From positions 1,343-7,271 of the forward strand of contig DJEE01000087.1 of assembly GCA_002431805.1 (NCBI GenBank): DNA of 5,929 nt, written 5' to 3'. Positions 5,858 through 5,929 of this stretch are shown here, in pieces. A program made the position numbers and the translations under genes. A model generated the notes under the pieces. That model was not told the origin of the DNA and did no database searches. It saw only the letters and a list, made by a program, of their open reading frames with translations. Each line of letters starts with the position of its first letter. Positions within the stretch are counted from its first letter, which is position 1. This DNA is from Eggerthellaceae bacterium UBA5906 (lineage in GTDB: Bacteria; Actinomycetota; Coriobacteriia; Coriobacteriales; Eggerthellaceae).

Positions 5858-5929
5858 TTACTGCTTAATGGTTCGGTTGAGGCTGCCGGATTGGTAACCT
5901 TCGGAGTCAACGGCTACGTAGTTAAATCC
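5858..5929 (-). CDS. 3' end of an unidentified convergent gene (partial)
   Basis: Read on the minus strand, the window edge is in an open frame of 23 codons ending in TAA. It encodes GFNYVAVDSEGY followed by QSGSLNRTIKQ. The codon choice looks coding. The Y-V-A-V-D-S-E-G pattern recalls the last strands of fibronectin-III or Ig-like domains of surface proteins, but 23 residues are too few to assign a family and no function is proposed. Its stop lies two bases from the uvrB stop, so the two genes are tail to tail with no space for a separate terminator. Confidence 0.5.
   Translation of the reverse strand, partial: GFNYVAVDSEGYQSGSLNRTIKQ

Noticed and set aside
1..5929. tRNA, rRNA, CRISPR array, transposase, phage or toxin-antitoxin genes
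   Set aside because: Looked for on both strands; no cloverleaf, spaced repeat array or characteristic protein motif was seen.

Overview
The window looks like chromosomal DNA from an actinobacterium of moderately high GC, most likely class Coriobacteriia (Eggerthellaceae-like). This rests on the gene order: the end of rpsA (ribosomal protein S1), then coaE (dephospho-CoA kinase) and uvrB (excision repair helicase) on the same strand. The rpsA-coaE-uvrB order is a common actinobacterial arrangement. The lineage is an inference from gene order, composition and protein style; no marker fixes a genus.

Layout. Bases 1-260 hold the last 85 codons of rpsA, closed by a strong GC-rich intrinsic terminator with a GAAA loop (307-345). 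Bases 445-2691 on the minus strand hold a two-domain membrane O-acyltransferase (AT3 membrane domain plus extracytoplasmic SGNH esterase-like domain, OatA/OafA type). It interrupts the housekeeping cluster and carries a long, very basic, low-complexity N-terminal tail. A divergent intergenic region (2692-2855) carries candidate promoters for the acyltransferase (extended -10) and for coaE. coaE (2856-3464) is followed by a hairpin/T-rich terminator (3472-3500). uvrB (3702-5855) ends only two bases before the stop codon of a convergent minus-strand gene, of which just the last 23 codons are visible (5858-5929).

The most unusual stretch is the leader of uvrB (about 3501-3727). The first 26 bases of the uvrB reading frame occur twice, 118 bp apart, differing only at two synonymous third positions if both are translated. 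The upstream copy opens a 41-codon ORF whose stop codon lies inside the uvrB start region (8-base overlap). Between the copies are a perfect 12+1+12 palindrome and an inverted repeat whose right arm covers the uvrB Shine-Dalgarno sequence. The arrangement fits translational coupling or attenuation of uvrB by a leader peptide. It also fits insertion of a small palindromic repeat element that duplicated the start region. The sequence alone cannot decide between these.

Functionally the genes are mostly unrelated housekeeping functions (translation, CoA synthesis, DNA repair) plus one envelope-modifying enzyme that probably acts on peptidoglycan or a surface glycan. No tRNA, rRNA, CRISPR array, transposase or phage gene is visible.
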